Positions 10,144-18,601 of a stretch of DNA of 64,000 nt are shown here, in pieces; the stretch's first letter is position 1, and every line of letters begins with the position of its first letter. The notes beneath the pieces are model-generated. The model was not told the origin of the DNA. It was given only the letters and a program-made list of their open reading frames with translations, and made no database searches. This DNA is from Candidatus Omnitrophota bacterium (lineage in GTDB: Bacteria; Omnitrophota; Omnitrophia; Omnitrophales; JACROU01). Where the stretch lies: contig JAJDCD010000012.1 of the NCBI GenBank assembly GCA_029261035.1, positions 208,719 to 272,718 of the forward strand, written 5' to 3'. The translations under genes and the position numbers were made by a program.

Positions 10144-10215
10144 AAAGTTATACCGCATAGCTAAGTTGGCGTTATAGCTGCCTGTCTGCCATCTTGCTGG
10201 GCAGAAGCTATGCGG
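10124..10215. repeat. Inverted copy of the tRNA-Lys 5' region in its leader
   Basis: Plus-strand CCGCATAGCTAAGTTGGC (10153-10170) is the tRNA-Lys 5' sequence with one mismatch in 18, inverted relative to the gene (10124-10141), with an 11-nt loop between. A third, shorter match AGCTATGCGG lies at 10206-10215. A precursor transcript would therefore carry a leader complementary to the tRNA acceptor and D-arm. Confidence 0.7.
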
Positions 10216-10231
10216 ACTTATTATTTTATCT

Positions 10232-10906
10232 TTACGCCCTGTTTCTCTTCTTATCGAAATAGTCAAGGTCAGATAAAGGAACAGCTACAGATGTCGCAAT
10301 ATTGGTTAAATGCGCTGTAATTCGTTTAAAATACCTTGCTGTCAAAGTTAGGGAAACGGTTTCATCGGACGGATAATTACTTTTTACTAGCTTCTTTAAA
10401 ATTTCATCACAAGTCTCAGAAACTTCTCTCTCAACTTCCCATACAGATTCTGCCTTTTTTTCATCCGAATTCATAAAAGCTGTTTTTGTTTGTTTAAACA
10501 GTTGGAGAATTTTCTCATCAATAGAGTCAAACAATTCAACAAACTTCTGATTGTCTAAAGGTTTACCTGTAAATGTAGTAACTTCGTATAAGTTTTTTGA
10601 GTAATCCCCCAATCTCTCAGCATCCTTAACCACACTCATCAGCAATAACGAGGTCGACATATCCACGGAGGGCTGAACGGCCAAATGTTCAACAATCCGT
10701 TTGCGAATTTCTTTTTCACGACTATTTACGCGGAAATCTATGTCATAAATAATCTTCTTAAGATCACCTTCTCCTTTATCGCGAATTAATTTGTCGCAAA
10801 CAATCACAAACATCTCTTCTGTGTCATCCAGCATTTTTTTAAAATCCCCTAATACTTCGCTGACAAAATCACTACCTTTCCAAAACTGCATTAAATTTTT
10901 AAACAT
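10232..10906 (-). CDS. PhoU-like phosphate uptake regulator
   Basis: A 224-residue, all-helical acidic protein with the PhoU/DUF47 pattern: MSTSLLLMSVVKDAERLGDYSKNL in the middle and a second helical repeat with RYFKRITAHLTNIATSV near the C-terminus. PhoU proteins adjust phosphate transporter activity and Pho signalling; the conserved Glu/Asp in the E-R-x-x-D segments bind metals in solved structures. AAGGAG lies close before the ATG. It is 36 nt downstream of the Na/phosphate cotransporter and clearly in its operon, which supports a role in controlling that transporter. No pst genes are seen here. Confidence 0.88.
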   Translation of the reverse strand: MFKNLMQFWKGSDFVSEVLGDFKKMLDDTEEMFVIVCDKLIRDKGEGDLKKIIYDIDFRVNSREKEIRKRIVEHLAVQPSVDMSTSLLLMSVVKDAERLGDYSKNLYEVTTFTGKPLDNQKFVELFDSIDEKILQLFKQTKTAFMNSDEKKAESVWEVEREVSETCDEILKKLVKSNYPSDETVSLTLTARYFKRITAHLTNIATSVAVPLSDLDYFDKKRNRA

Positions 10907-10942
10907 AGCACCTTCTCCTTTTAACCCTAAGTGGACTCATCT

Positions 10943-12070
10943 TTAATTAAATAACTTTGATATCAAAATCATCAATGCCGGAAGAATAAAAAACACTCCG
11001 GTAACATAAAATATGGCATACCTTCTCTTCTTAAATGCTAACTCACTCAAACCTTTAGCTAAGCGAATTGGAATGGTTCTAAAAATCTTAATAGGGTAAA
11101 TAATAACCACACCAATAAAATTAAAGAGGAAATGAACAAATGCAATCGTAATTGCTGCTATATTCCCTGTCGCTAAAGAAGCTAAAATGGCTGTCCCCGT
11201 AGTTCCAATATTAGCTCCAAGAGTTACGGGGAAAGCAAACTCAATTGTAACAATACCAGCCGCAATCATAGGAATTAACAAGGATGTTGTAATAGAACTA
11301 CTCTGAACAATGATCGTAAAAATAATCCCTGCAAAAATCCCAACAATCCCCCCTTTAGTCAAAATGTTATTTAAAACCGTTTCTGTTTTATCTAACACAA
11401 GTGACTTCATAACCTTAACAATGCCAAAAAGAGTAAAATACATAATAATAATTGAGACCACTAAAATGAGTATGTAACTTAGATTATGTGAAGCTTCGAA
11501 AAGGTCAAGAAACATATTTTTAATATAGTTTATCGTTGGTTTGGTTACCATCTTAAGAGGGCTCGTAAATTTAATCCCTCCTATTGATTCAAACTGAGAA
11601 GACATAAACATAGCTGTTTTCTGAAGAAACCCGGTCATCAGCTCTAAAGGAAATATAATAGCAACACAAATTAAATTGAAGAAATCATGAACCGTCGCGC
11701 CTGCAATCGCACGTTTAAATTCTTCACGGCGCGTAATATGTGCCAGAGATACTAATGTATTCGTTACCGTTGTCCCAATATTGGCACCCATAATAACAGG
11801 GATCGCATTTTCAATAGTAATCACACCCGATGCAACAATACCGACCAGAATGGAGGTTGTGGTTGAGGAACTTTGAACCAAACTTGTAGCAAGAATACCA
11901 ATAAACAAACCAACGAAAGGGTTATTCGTTGTCGTCAACAAGGTTTCAGCAAAACCTTTGCCAAATCCCTTGAAAGCAGCTCCCAGCAACCCAATACTAA
12001 CTAAAAACCAATAAATTAAACCAATAACAATAAGTAGCTTAAGAATGGTTTTAATTATTTTATTATCCAT
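10943..12070 (-). CDS. Na+/phosphate cotransporter (NptA/PNaS family)
   Basis: Inner-membrane sodium-driven phosphate importer of about 375 residues. It shows the two inverted QSSS repeats that define the family: SLVQSSSTTTSILVG near residue 65 and IVQSSSITTSLLIP near 260, each followed by a GANIGTT motif. About eight or more hydrophobic helices are visible. It lacks the C-terminal PhoU domain that some homologues have fused; here that function is the next gene. The ATG at 12070 is preferred over the GTG at 12076 because AGGTGG lies just before it. It sits behind a candidate promoter and Pho box. Confidence 0.93.
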   Translation of the reverse strand: MDNKIIKTILKLLIVIGLIYWFLVSIGLLGAAFKGFGKGFAETLLTTTNNPFVGLFIGILATSLVQSSSTTTSILVGIVASGVITIENAIPVIMGANIGTTVTNTLVSLAHITRREEFKRAIAGATVHDFFNLICVAIIFPLELMTGFLQKTAMFMSSQFESIGGIKFTSPLKMVTKPTINYIKNMFLDLFEASHNLSYILILVVSIIIMYFTLFGIVKVMKSLVLDKTETVLNNILTKGGIVGIFAGIIFTIIVQSSSITTSLLIPMIAAGIVTIEFAFPVTLGANIGTTGTAILASLATGNIAAITIAFVHFLFNFIGVVIIYPIKIFRTIPIRLAKGLSELAFKKRRYAIFYVTGVFFILPALMILISKLFN

Positions 12071-12148
12071 ACCCACCTAAACGAAAAATGCATTCTACAT
12101 TCAGAAATCAATAAGAAATTAGATTTAAACTTTATACAGGAACGTAAT

Positions 12149-12176
12149 ACTATAACAAAACCTCTACATTGTCACA
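12149..12176 (-). promoter_or_regulatory. Candidate promoter for the Na/phosphate cotransporter operon
   Basis: On the minus strand TGTGAC and TATAGT are separated by 16 nt, giving a start roughly 70 nt before the transporter ATG. The -35 is weak, as expected for an activated promoter. Confidence 0.4.
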
Positions 12177-12200
12177 TTGAAATTGCACCAAAAAGCAACT

Positions 12201-12228
12201 TTTACATTCACCTTACAATTGCTTTACA
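12201..12228 (-). promoter_or_regulatory. Candidate Pho box (three 11-bp-phased repeats)
   Basis: TTTACA, CTTACA and TTTACA occur at 12201, 12212 and 12223, exactly 11 bp apart (minus strand: TGTAAA, TGTAAG, TGTAAA). Direct repeats with 11-bp phasing upstream of a phosphate transporter match the layout of known PhoB/PhoP boxes. The block lies about 25 bp upstream of the candidate -35. Confidence 0.55.
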
Positions 12229-12271
12229 TTCAAGGGCTAAAACACTCATTCAATTCAAAACTCAACACAAT

Positions 12272-12317
12272 AAAAAGGGTCAAGATTACAACTTCACGTA
12301 TCCTTGACCCTTTTTAA
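12272..12317 (-). terminator. Rho-independent terminator after the small secreted protein gene
   Basis: AAAAAGGGTCAAG and CTTGACCCTTTTT form a 13-bp stem with A/T tracts on both sides, so it could work in both directions. It lies 25 nt past the stop of the 12342-12731 gene. Confidence 0.75.
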
Positions 12318-12341
12318 TTTTAAATTAAAATCTCAACAAGC

Positions 12342-12731
12342 TTATTTTACAGTAAATACAATAATTGACGTTGCCCCATTTGCAACAAAATTAGCTCTGT
12401 ACTTACCTGACTTCAATTTTTCACCACTTAATAGTTTATCCAAAGCACCTTTTGGAGCTTCAAATAATAATAGAGCTGGAGCAGCTCCCGCTTGTGGGTT
12501 CCCAGAAGCATCTGCTTTAAAAATATTAACAATTACTTGACCTTCTCCTTCAACTTCAATCTTTGAATTAGAAGGAACTGTACCTTCAACTTCAGCGAAA
12601 ACACTCCCCTTCACAGCTTCTTGTCCATTGATAGAAACTTTAAAAGGATATATTGGATCCGTTTCTGCATTTGCAATAGAACCTAAAGAACAAAAAATAC
12701 CCATCATTAAAATCACCAACATTTTATTCAT
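12342..12731 (-). CDS. Small secreted protein of unknown function
   Basis: A 129-residue protein with a classic Sec signal peptide: positive start MNKM, hydrophobic core, likely cleavage after SIANA near residue 23. The mature part of about 106 residues is rich in small residues and beta-prone, with no cysteines and no recognisable domain. It may be a small beta-sandwich exported to the periplasm or beyond. A strong GAGGAG precedes the ATG and a strong terminator follows, so it is a well-expressed single-gene unit. I do not recognise the family. Confidence 0.75.
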   Translation of the reverse strand: MNKMLVILMMGIFCSLGSIANAETDPIYPFKVSINGQEAVKGSVFAEVEGTVPSNSKIEVEGEGQVIVNIFKADASGNPQAGAAPALLLFEAPKGALDKLLSGEKLKSGKYRANFVANGATSIIVFTVK

Positions 12732-12793
12732 AACACTTCTCCTCTTTTGAGATCCTATCAGTCGCGCTTGGTCGCGCTCCTTCAGGATAAATT

Positions 12794-12838
12794 AGTACGG
12801 GCAACTTCAGCCTCACTGCGTGAGTCTAAGTTGTGTAC
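12794..12838. terminator. Imperfect hairpin downstream of dcd
   Basis: The arms AGTAC..GCAACTT.AG.CTCAC and GTGAG.CT.AAGTTG..GTACT pair with small bulges around a 3-nt loop, starting 5 nt after the dcd stop. It lacks a T-tract and may be a REP-like element serving as a 3' end. Confidence 0.45.
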
Positions 12839-12842
12839 TCAT

Positions 12843-13370
12843 TTACTTGTCTTGAAAAACTCGACTCCCCACAGTTTGAAGTTGTCCCTGGTACTTCCCA
12901 CTATAAGGTGTTTCTGCCGCGTTATCCATTTTACAAAAAACCAACTGACAAACCCGTCTACCAGCCTCTAACTTGATGGGTAATGAATTTGCATTATATA
13001 GCTCTAATGTAATCCTTCCTTTAAAACCAGGATCTACCCATCCTGCATTTTGAATAAACAGACCCATACGACCAATAGAGCTTCGCCCTTCAACAAAAGC
13101 CGTTAGGTCCTCAGGAAGTTCGATGTACTCTTGAGTTGTAGCTAAAATAAAGGAATGAGGTGGAAGTGTTATTTCTTTGGATTGTAACTTGCGGTATTTA
13201 ATTTCGGAATTTAAGGTAAGGATATCCATGTTGTTTTCATCGACAACAAGAAAATCATCTCCCAAAGTGCAATCAACCGAAGCTGGTTGAACACCATTTG
13301 AAGCCAAAGGTTCAATTTTTAATTTCTTTTGTTCTAGATATTGTTTAATTGTCTTATCAGATAAAATCAT
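12843..13370 (-). CDS. dcd: dCTP deaminase
   Basis: Deaminates dCTP to dUTP for thymidylate synthesis. Its 175 residues belong to the dUTPase/Dcd trimer fold. The signature EGRSSIGRMGLFIQNAG, then WVDPGFKGRITLELYN, supplies the catalytic Glu and substrate-binding Ser/Arg. Some relatives are bifunctional (dCTP to dUMP), and this cannot be decided by eye. It lies 6 nt after sufE, the last gene of folE2-sufE-dcd. Confidence 0.92.
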   Translation of the reverse strand: MILSDKTIKQYLEQKKLKIEPLASNGVQPASVDCTLGDDFLVVDENNMDILTLNSEIKYRKLQSKEITLPPHSFILATTQEYIELPEDLTAFVEGRSSIGRMGLFIQNAGWVDPGFKGRITLELYNANSLPIKLEAGRRVCQLVFCKMDNAAETPYSGKYQGQLQTVGSRVFQDK

Positions 13371-13376
13371 AAAACC

Positions 13377-13835
13377 CTAACTTTTGTTATTCGCTGTTAA
13401 TTGTTCAACAGCAATTTGCTTCATCTTTTCAACCATAGAATAAAAACCATTAGTACGATTTGCACTAAGCTGATTTTCCAAACCCAATTGGGTGAATATA
13501 TTTTTAACATCCGTTGTTAATATAGTTTCAGGAGTTTGATGATTGAATAAGGCCATCAAAACAGCAACAAGGCCTTTTACAATATGAGAGTCACTATCCG
13601 CTTTAAAAGAAACAACACCTTTGTCTTCTAATAAAGATTCTCTAACTAACCATACCTGGCTAGAACAACCGCGAACACGATATTCCTCAACCTTAAATTC
13701 TTCAGGAAAAGCAGAGATTTTTTTGCCTAACTGGATAAGAAAACGATACTTCTCTTCCCATGAGTCTAGTAGCTGAAAATTTCTAAGAATACGATCAATC
13801 GTAATTGTTTTGTTTTCCGGAGTAACTGTAGACAT
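13377..13835 (-). CDS. sufE: SufE-like cysteine desulfuration protein
   Basis: A 152-residue sulfur acceptor that takes persulfide from a cysteine desulfurase (SufS) during Fe-S cluster assembly. The conserved YRVRGCSSQVW holds the acceptor cysteine, and the N-terminal region LDSWEEKYRFLIQLGKK is typical. No sufS, sufB, sufC or sufD lies in the window. It sits 7 nt after folE2 and 6 nt before dcd, so it is expressed with nucleotide and folate enzymes rather than with its pathway. Confidence 0.93.
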   Translation of the reverse strand: MSTVTPENKTITIDRILRNFQLLDSWEEKYRFLIQLGKKISAFPEEFKVEEYRVRGCSSQVWLVRESLLEDKGVVSFKADSDSHIVKGLVAVLMALFNHQTPETILTTDVKNIFTQLGLENQLSANRTNGFYSMVEKMKQIAVEQLTANNKS

Positions 13836-13842
13836 GGGGAAA

Positions 13843-14781
13843 TTAAACCAATCCGCCTTCTATTCCCTTACGAATAACTGCTGTGGCATTGTGGCTATGA
13901 AGAGATTCCCAGTGCTCCACAGAAACAACCCAATCCTTAATTCTTTTCTCTGCATTCAACTCTACACTTAAATTTCTAGACGCATGCTCCACAAAAATAG
14001 GATTAGCTCCGTTCAAAATTGCAAATGCTTGTTCATCTACTCTTTTTACTAAACTTTGAGTTTCTGTAGGAATAGCTTTTCTCAAAACATCCACCAAGTC
14101 TTCAATGTAAAATTCCGAGTCTGCATCAAATTCCACGGTGCACTTAGCGCCTGAGCGCTGACTATGGGCTGAGGCAATTCCAGAACCTTCAGATGTCTTA
14201 CCTGCTTGAAATTCTTCTTCGTATTGTTTAGCCATAGAAAGACTACAAGGACAAGTAGAGGAATATTCATAAAAAAGAGTTAAATACATCTTCAACTCCC
14301 CTTTTTTATTTTCTCTTCCTTCTAGCTCAACATCATAATATTGCCATCCCCAATTATCACTCTTAAGGGACTGCTGCTTCAAAACTATTTTAAATTTTAA
14401 CTTCAAATAAGCATCAGAAAAATAAGGGTCATTATCATGATCTCTCATATCTACTCGAAAACGATTAAGAACCTTTCTAAATAAATCTACGCTCATTGGA
14501 ATTTCAGCTGCTTCAACAGTTAAAATCTCACACAAACGGCTCATATTAATTCCATTTTTACCTTCTGGGCAATTAATATACATACTAGCAACAGCATCAT
14601 GATTACGAATAGCACCGTTTTTATAACGGTAAAGGATGGGTAATCTAAAATGATTAATTCCTACTTTATCAATAGAAACAACAACATCATTTTCTGATTT
14701 ATGGAAATCATTTAAACCATTTTCGTCTTGGAGATTAAAATTTAAGACTGGATTTTTATGTTTCGTCTGAGATTCTTCCAC
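13843..14781 (-). CDS. folE2: GTP cyclohydrolase FolE2 (type IB)
   Basis: Converts GTP to 7,8-dihydroneopterin triphosphate, the first step to folate and related pterins. The protein has 312 residues with the FolE2/MptA signature YSSTCPCSLSMAKQYEE containing the metal-binding cysteine. HSQRSGAKCTVEF and a C-terminal SVEHWESLHSHNA segment are also seen. The start is GTG, preceded by AAGGAAG. FolE2 enzymes tolerate other metals when zinc is limiting. No folE is seen here. Confidence 0.93.
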   Translation of the reverse strand: MEESQTKHKNPVLNFNLQDENGLNDFHKSENDVVVSIDKVGINHFRLPILYRYKNGAIRNHDAVASMYINCPEGKNGINMSRLCEILTVEAAEIPMSVDLFRKVLNRFRVDMRDHDNDPYFSDAYLKLKFKIVLKQQSLKSDNWGWQYYDVELEGRENKKGELKMYLTLFYEYSSTCPCSLSMAKQYEEEFQAGKTSEGSGIASAHSQRSGAKCTVEFDADSEFYIEDLVDVLRKAIPTETQSLVKRVDEQAFAILNGANPIFVEHASRNLSVELNAEKRIKDWVVSVEHWESLHSHNATAVIRKGIEGGLV

Positions 14782-14807
14782 AAAGACTTCCTTTCGAAGT
14801 ACAAAAT

Positions 14808-15299
14808 TTATTTCTTAAGTTGTTCACTTTCATAGAAAGTAACATGATGACTCAACAGTTTCTTATCTTTATAAACAAATTTCGCCGAAAAAAACCTTTG
14901 CTCTTCTTTAAGCCACTGCAAGAAGTAAGGGTCACCTTCCCATAAAGGTAGGCTTAAAATCTTATCATCCTCAATCCAATGAAGCTCTCCTTCATCACAT
15001 GATTGAAGGTCTCCCGAAAACTCAAACGCTTCAAAGAGAAAAACAACCCAATCTTCCCCTAAAATAAAACTAGGAAAAGTTAGAACGCCTCTCAACACCG
15101 GGTTCTTAATGAGTAAACCAGATTCTTCTTTTACTTCACGAACAACACATTCTTCCGGAGTTTCTCCAGAAAAAAACTTACCCCCCAAACCATTCCACTT
15201 ACCTTCATGAATATCTTTATTTTTCTTAATTCGATGGAGCATCAAAGTATTACCTTGATCACGAACATAACAAAGAGTAGAAAGTTGGGTTTTATTCAT
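14808..15299 (-). CDS. NUDIX hydrolase (MutT/NUDT1-like)
   Basis: A 163-residue NUDIX enzyme with the full box GGKFFSGETPEECVVREV followed by KEESGL. The catalytic Glu pair lies in REVKEE. The N-terminus (LCYVRDQGNTLMLHR) resembles 8-oxo-dGTP diphosphatases of the MutT/NUDT1 type, so nucleotide-pool cleaning is likely, but substrate choice cannot be read from sequence. It is separated from folE2 by 26 nt. A palindrome lies immediately upstream and no strong ribosome site is seen. Confidence 0.88.
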   Translation of the reverse strand: MNKTQLSTLCYVRDQGNTLMLHRIKKNKDIHEGKWNGLGGKFFSGETPEECVVREVKEESGLLIKNPVLRGVLTFPSFILGEDWVVFLFEAFEFSGDLQSCDEGELHWIEDDKILSLPLWEGDPYFLQWLKEEQRFFSAKFVYKDKKLLSHHVTFYESEQLKK

Positions 15300-15309
15300 A
15301 ATCTAAGAA

Positions 15310-15332
15310 AAAATGGTGACAGTCACCATTTT
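15310..15332. repeat. GTGACAGTCAC-type palindrome between metE and NUDIX gene
   Basis: AAAATGGTGAC-A-GTCACCATTTT is an 11-bp perfect inverted repeat with a 1-nt centre. On the minus strand it is followed by T-rich sequence, so it may terminate metE transcription. It belongs to the GTGACAGTCAC family also seen at 25971-25996, 32482-32588 and 58902-58949. Confidence 0.7.
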
Positions 15333-15345
15333 AAGCTTAACAAAA

Positions 15346-17664
15346 TTAAGATTTTGCTGCGCTTTGACTTTCTCTTAAGTTTTTAGCTGACAATACCATA
15401 TTTTTTAAAGCTTCTTTAACTTCTGGCCATTGCCTTGTCTTTAAACCGCAATCTGGATTCACCCAAATATTTTGAATTGGAAGAACATCTTCAGCTTTTT
15501 GAAGCAGTTGATCCATTTCAGTTACTTCAGGAACACGTGGAGAGTGAATATCAAAAACTCCAGGCCCAACCTCATTTGGGTACTTAAAGTTAACGAACGC
15601 CTCTAAAAGCTCCATGTTAGAGCGAGATGTTTCAATAGAAATAACATCTGCATCTAAGTCCGCAATCGCTTGGATAATGTCATTGAATTCTGCATAACAC
15701 ATATGGGTATGAATCTGAGTATCATCCTTTACTCCACTAGAGCAAAGTCTAAACGCATCTACAGCCCATTTTAAATAATCTTTCCAATCATCTCTTCTTA
15801 AAGGCAAACCTTCACGAAGAGCTGGCTCATCGATTTGAATAGCCGCAATGTTTGCCGCTTCTAAATCTTGCACTTCGTCTCGAATCGCTAGACCAATCTG
15901 CTTTGCTGTTTCGCTTCTTGGTTGATCGTTTCGAACAAAGCTCCATTGAAGGATGGTCACAGGACCTGTCAACATACCCTTCATCGGCTTGTCTGTGAGT
16001 GTTTGTGCAAAACTAGAATAGTAAACAGTCATTGGTTTTGGTCGAGAAACATCTCCGAAAATCACCGGAGGTTTCACATAACGAGAACCATAACTTTGAA
16101 CCCAACCAAATTGAGTAAAAGCAAAACCTTCTAGGTTTTCCCCAAAGTACTCAACCATGTCATTTCTTTCAAATTCACCATGCACAAACATATCGATTCC
16201 AACTTCTTCTTGGAAATCGACTGCTTTTTTAATTTCGTCTTTTACAAAGGTGTCATAGTCTTCAGCGCTTAACTCACCTTTTTTTAATTTCGCACGGTTA
16301 GAACGAACTTCTTTTGTTTGAGGAAAAGATCCAATGGTTGTCGTTGGAAACAATGGCAACTTTATCTTTTCTCTTTGAGCTGTTTGACGAGATGTAAACT
16401 CAGAGTCTCTTTTAAGATCAGCTTCTGTAACAGCATTAGAACGATCTTTAACAGCATTGTTATGAATTCTAGAACTGCTTCTACGAGATTCATTAGCTGC
16501 TTTGTTAGCTTCAAGAGCTTCTTGACCACCTTGCCCTGTAATCAATTGAAAAAGACTAGTTACTTCTGTAAGTTTTTCTTCAGCAAATGCTAACCAGTTT
16601 TTTAATTCATCATCCAACTTAGCTTCATTTCTAAGTGTTACTGGAGAGTGCACCAAAGAACAGGATGGAGATACAATCAAACGATCTTCGCCGATAGCTG
16701 CTTTTGCTTTTTCTAAAATAGCTAAAGATTGTTCAAAGTCATTCTTCCAAATATTTCTTCCATCAACAACACCTACAGACAATAGTTTATCTGCTGGTAA
16801 TTGAGACAATACTTGATCTAACTCACCTGCTGCACGCACACAGTCCACATGAAATGCATTAACAGGCAACCCTAAGAATGTTTGAAGGTTATCTCTAAGA
16901 TCTCCAAAATAATTTGCGGCCAAGATTTTTAGATTAGGTACACTAGAAGCAAATGTTTCAAATGCTGATTTAGCTAAGCTACGTTGCTCATCTGTTAAAT
17001 CCAAAGATAAAACAGGCTCATCAATCTGCACCCATTCAGCCCCTTGAGCTTCTAATTTTTGAAGAATCTCAACGTACAAGGGCAACAATTTGCCAAATAA
17101 TTCAAAACGATCGAAGTTAGGATTGTCTTTGTCTTGAATCTTTCCTAAAGTTAAATAGGTTAAAGGTCCAATCAAAACGGGTTTTGTTTTAATCCCCGCA
17201 TCTAAAGCTTCTTGGAATTCATCAAAAATTTTAGAAGAAGAAATTTTAAAATTAGTATCCTGGCTAAATTCAGGAACAATGTAATGGTAATTGGTGTCAA
17301 ACCACTTGGTCATTTCACAAGCAAAGGTTTGAGAAGCATGGTCACTACCTTCTTCTTTAGAACCACGTGCCATCAAAAACAAGACATCTAGGTCAATATT
17401 GTTGCCATCCCACTTAAAGCGTGGAGGAACATTTCCTAGCAAACAGGACATATCTAACATTTGATCATAAAAACTAAAATCATTAGAAGGGATTAGATCA
17501 ATACCAGCTTCCTTCTGTGTTTGCCAATTTGCTTTTCTTAATTCAGATCCTGCTTTTTTAAGCTCTTCGCCAGACAGTTCACCTTTCCAATAAGACTCTG
17601 TTGCTTTCTTCAATTCTCTTTTTGCACCTATTCTTGGAAAACCTAGATTACCTGATAAAGCCAT
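15346..17664 (-). CDS. metE: Cobalamin-independent methionine synthase
   Basis: Transfers a methyl group from 5-methyltetrahydropteroyl-triglutamate to homocysteine. The 772 residues span the duplicated TIM-barrel protein, with the N-terminal half beginning LGFPRIGAKRELKKATESYW. The C-terminal zinc site includes THMCYAEF and VNPDCGLKTRQWPE. It has a good AAGGAG start site and lies 32 nt after hisI. Confidence 0.97.
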   Translation of the reverse strand: MALSGNLGFPRIGAKRELKKATESYWKGELSGEELKKAGSELRKANWQTQKEAGIDLIPSNDFSFYDQMLDMSCLLGNVPPRFKWDGNNIDLDVLFLMARGSKEEGSDHASQTFACEMTKWFDTNYHYIVPEFSQDTNFKISSSKIFDEFQEALDAGIKTKPVLIGPLTYLTLGKIQDKDNPNFDRFELFGKLLPLYVEILQKLEAQGAEWVQIDEPVLSLDLTDEQRSLAKSAFETFASSVPNLKILAANYFGDLRDNLQTFLGLPVNAFHVDCVRAAGELDQVLSQLPADKLLSVGVVDGRNIWKNDFEQSLAILEKAKAAIGEDRLIVSPSCSLVHSPVTLRNEAKLDDELKNWLAFAEEKLTEVTSLFQLITGQGGQEALEANKAANESRRSSSRIHNNAVKDRSNAVTEADLKRDSEFTSRQTAQREKIKLPLFPTTTIGSFPQTKEVRSNRAKLKKGELSAEDYDTFVKDEIKKAVDFQEEVGIDMFVHGEFERNDMVEYFGENLEGFAFTQFGWVQSYGSRYVKPPVIFGDVSRPKPMTVYYSSFAQTLTDKPMKGMLTGPVTILQWSFVRNDQPRSETAKQIGLAIRDEVQDLEAANIAAIQIDEPALREGLPLRRDDWKDYLKWAVDAFRLCSSGVKDDTQIHTHMCYAEFNDIIQAIADLDADVISIETSRSNMELLEAFVNFKYPNEVGPGVFDIHSPRVPEVTEMDQLLQKAEDVLPIQNIWVNPDCGLKTRQWPEVKEALKNMVLSAKNLRESQSAAKS

Positions 17665-17696
17665 GACTTATATCTCCTTTATTTTTTAATATTTGA

Positions 17697-18182
17697 TTAA
17701 AGCTTTGTTGGATTAGCGGCATCCCCATAAACATCTTTTGGGTCAAACACCTTTTCCGTATCTGTAAACACAAGTTCTATTGGTTTATTGTCTTCAACTG
17801 CTTTCCCATAAGGAATTTCTCTATAAAAACAAGAACGGTACCCAACGTGACAACTTGCCCCACCTTGTACATCTACACGTAACCAAATTGTATCCTGATC
17901 ATCATCAATCATAATTTGTTTTACTTTTTGAACCAAACCACTGGTTGCCCCTTTATGCCAGATTACTTTTCTGGATCGGCTCCAATAAACAGCTTCGCCC
18001 AACTCAATCGTTTTAGTTAAAGCTTCTTTATTCATATATGCATGCATTAAAAGCTCGCCTGAGGTATGATCCGTAGTCACTACTGGAACAAGTCCGTCAG
18101 CATCAAATTTAGGAGCTAATAGCTTACCTTCTTCAACTTCTTCAACATTCTTTCTTTCTGCAAAAATATTTTTATCACTCAT
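17697..18182 (-). CDS. hisI: Phosphoribosyl-AMP cyclohydrolase
   Basis: Opens the purine ring of phosphoribosyl-AMP in step three of histidine synthesis. The protein has 161 residues with the typical [28 protein letters not shown] and zinc-ligand [16 protein letters not shown] motifs. It is stand-alone, with no fused HisE. It is the only histidine gene in the window and is first in a two-gene unit with metE. AGGAG precedes the ATG and a promoter-like sequence lies just upstream. Confidence 0.95.
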   Translation of the reverse strand: MSDKNIFAERKNVEEVEEGKLLAPKFDADGLVPVVTTDHTSGELLMHAYMNKEALTKTIELGEAVYWSRSRKVIWHKGATSGLVQKVKQIMIDDDQDTIWLRVDVQGGASCHVGYRSCFYREIPYGKAVEDNKPIELVFTDTEKVFDPKDVYGDAANPTKL

Positions 18183-18209
18183 TACGCTTCTCCTACACCT
18201 ATTTTAGAT

Positions 18210-18237
18210 AATATAGATAATTTTCCCTTTATGTAAA
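18210..18237 (-). promoter_or_regulatory. Candidate promoter of hisI-metE
   Basis: On the minus strand TTTACA and TATATT are separated by 16 nt, giving a predicted leader of about 20 nt before the hisI ATG. Confidence 0.5.
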
Positions 18238-18358
18238 AATGGTCGGATACTCTATCATTTATTAGATGAAATATCTACCTAAATCCATCATTCTAAGCAA
18301 GCACAAAGCCTAATTCATATTGAGGAATCCTATTACCAGCACTCAAGTTATGGACCCA

Positions 18359-18386
18359 GTGTGCCAGGTCTAAAGACCTGGCACAC
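18359..18386. repeat. Perfect 13-bp palindrome in the hisI-HIT intergenic space
   Basis: GTGTGCCAGGTCT and AGACCTGGCACAC form a perfect stem with a 2-nt loop. It lies in the 419-nt divergent gap between hisI and the HIT gene, which holds no ORF. Confidence 0.75.
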
Positions 18387-18460
18387 AATATAACGTTATA
18401 AGTTGATACTGTATATGGGGTTATGGTTGTTTTTACTGGCTACAGCCTACCCTTTGCCTA

Positions 18461-18517
18461 GGGGACACGCACTTTTGACACAGCTGCTTCGCAACAGTAT
18501 CAAAAGTCCATGTCCCC
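18461..18517. repeat. REP-like inverted repeat with GGGGAC/GTCCCC ends
   Basis: GGGGACACGCACTTTTGA (18461-18478) pairs imperfectly with TCAAAAGTCCATGTCCCC (18500-18517) around a 21-nt loop. The layout of GGGGAC ends with an inner A/T block resembles REP elements mobilised by Y1 transposases. No such transposase is in the window. Confidence 0.6.
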
Positions 18518-18562
18518 GAATTCCTCATCTTTTTTAACCTGGTACACAAAGTCAAAAGTCCG

Positions 18563-18568
18563 TATAAT
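18563..18568 (+). promoter_or_regulatory. Candidate -10 element for HIT-hemB
   Basis: TATAAT lies 33 nt before the HIT ATG. No good -35 is seen at the normal distance. Confidence 0.35.
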
Positions 18569-18601
18569 TATCTTTCAACAATTTTAAATACGGAGATAAA
18601 T

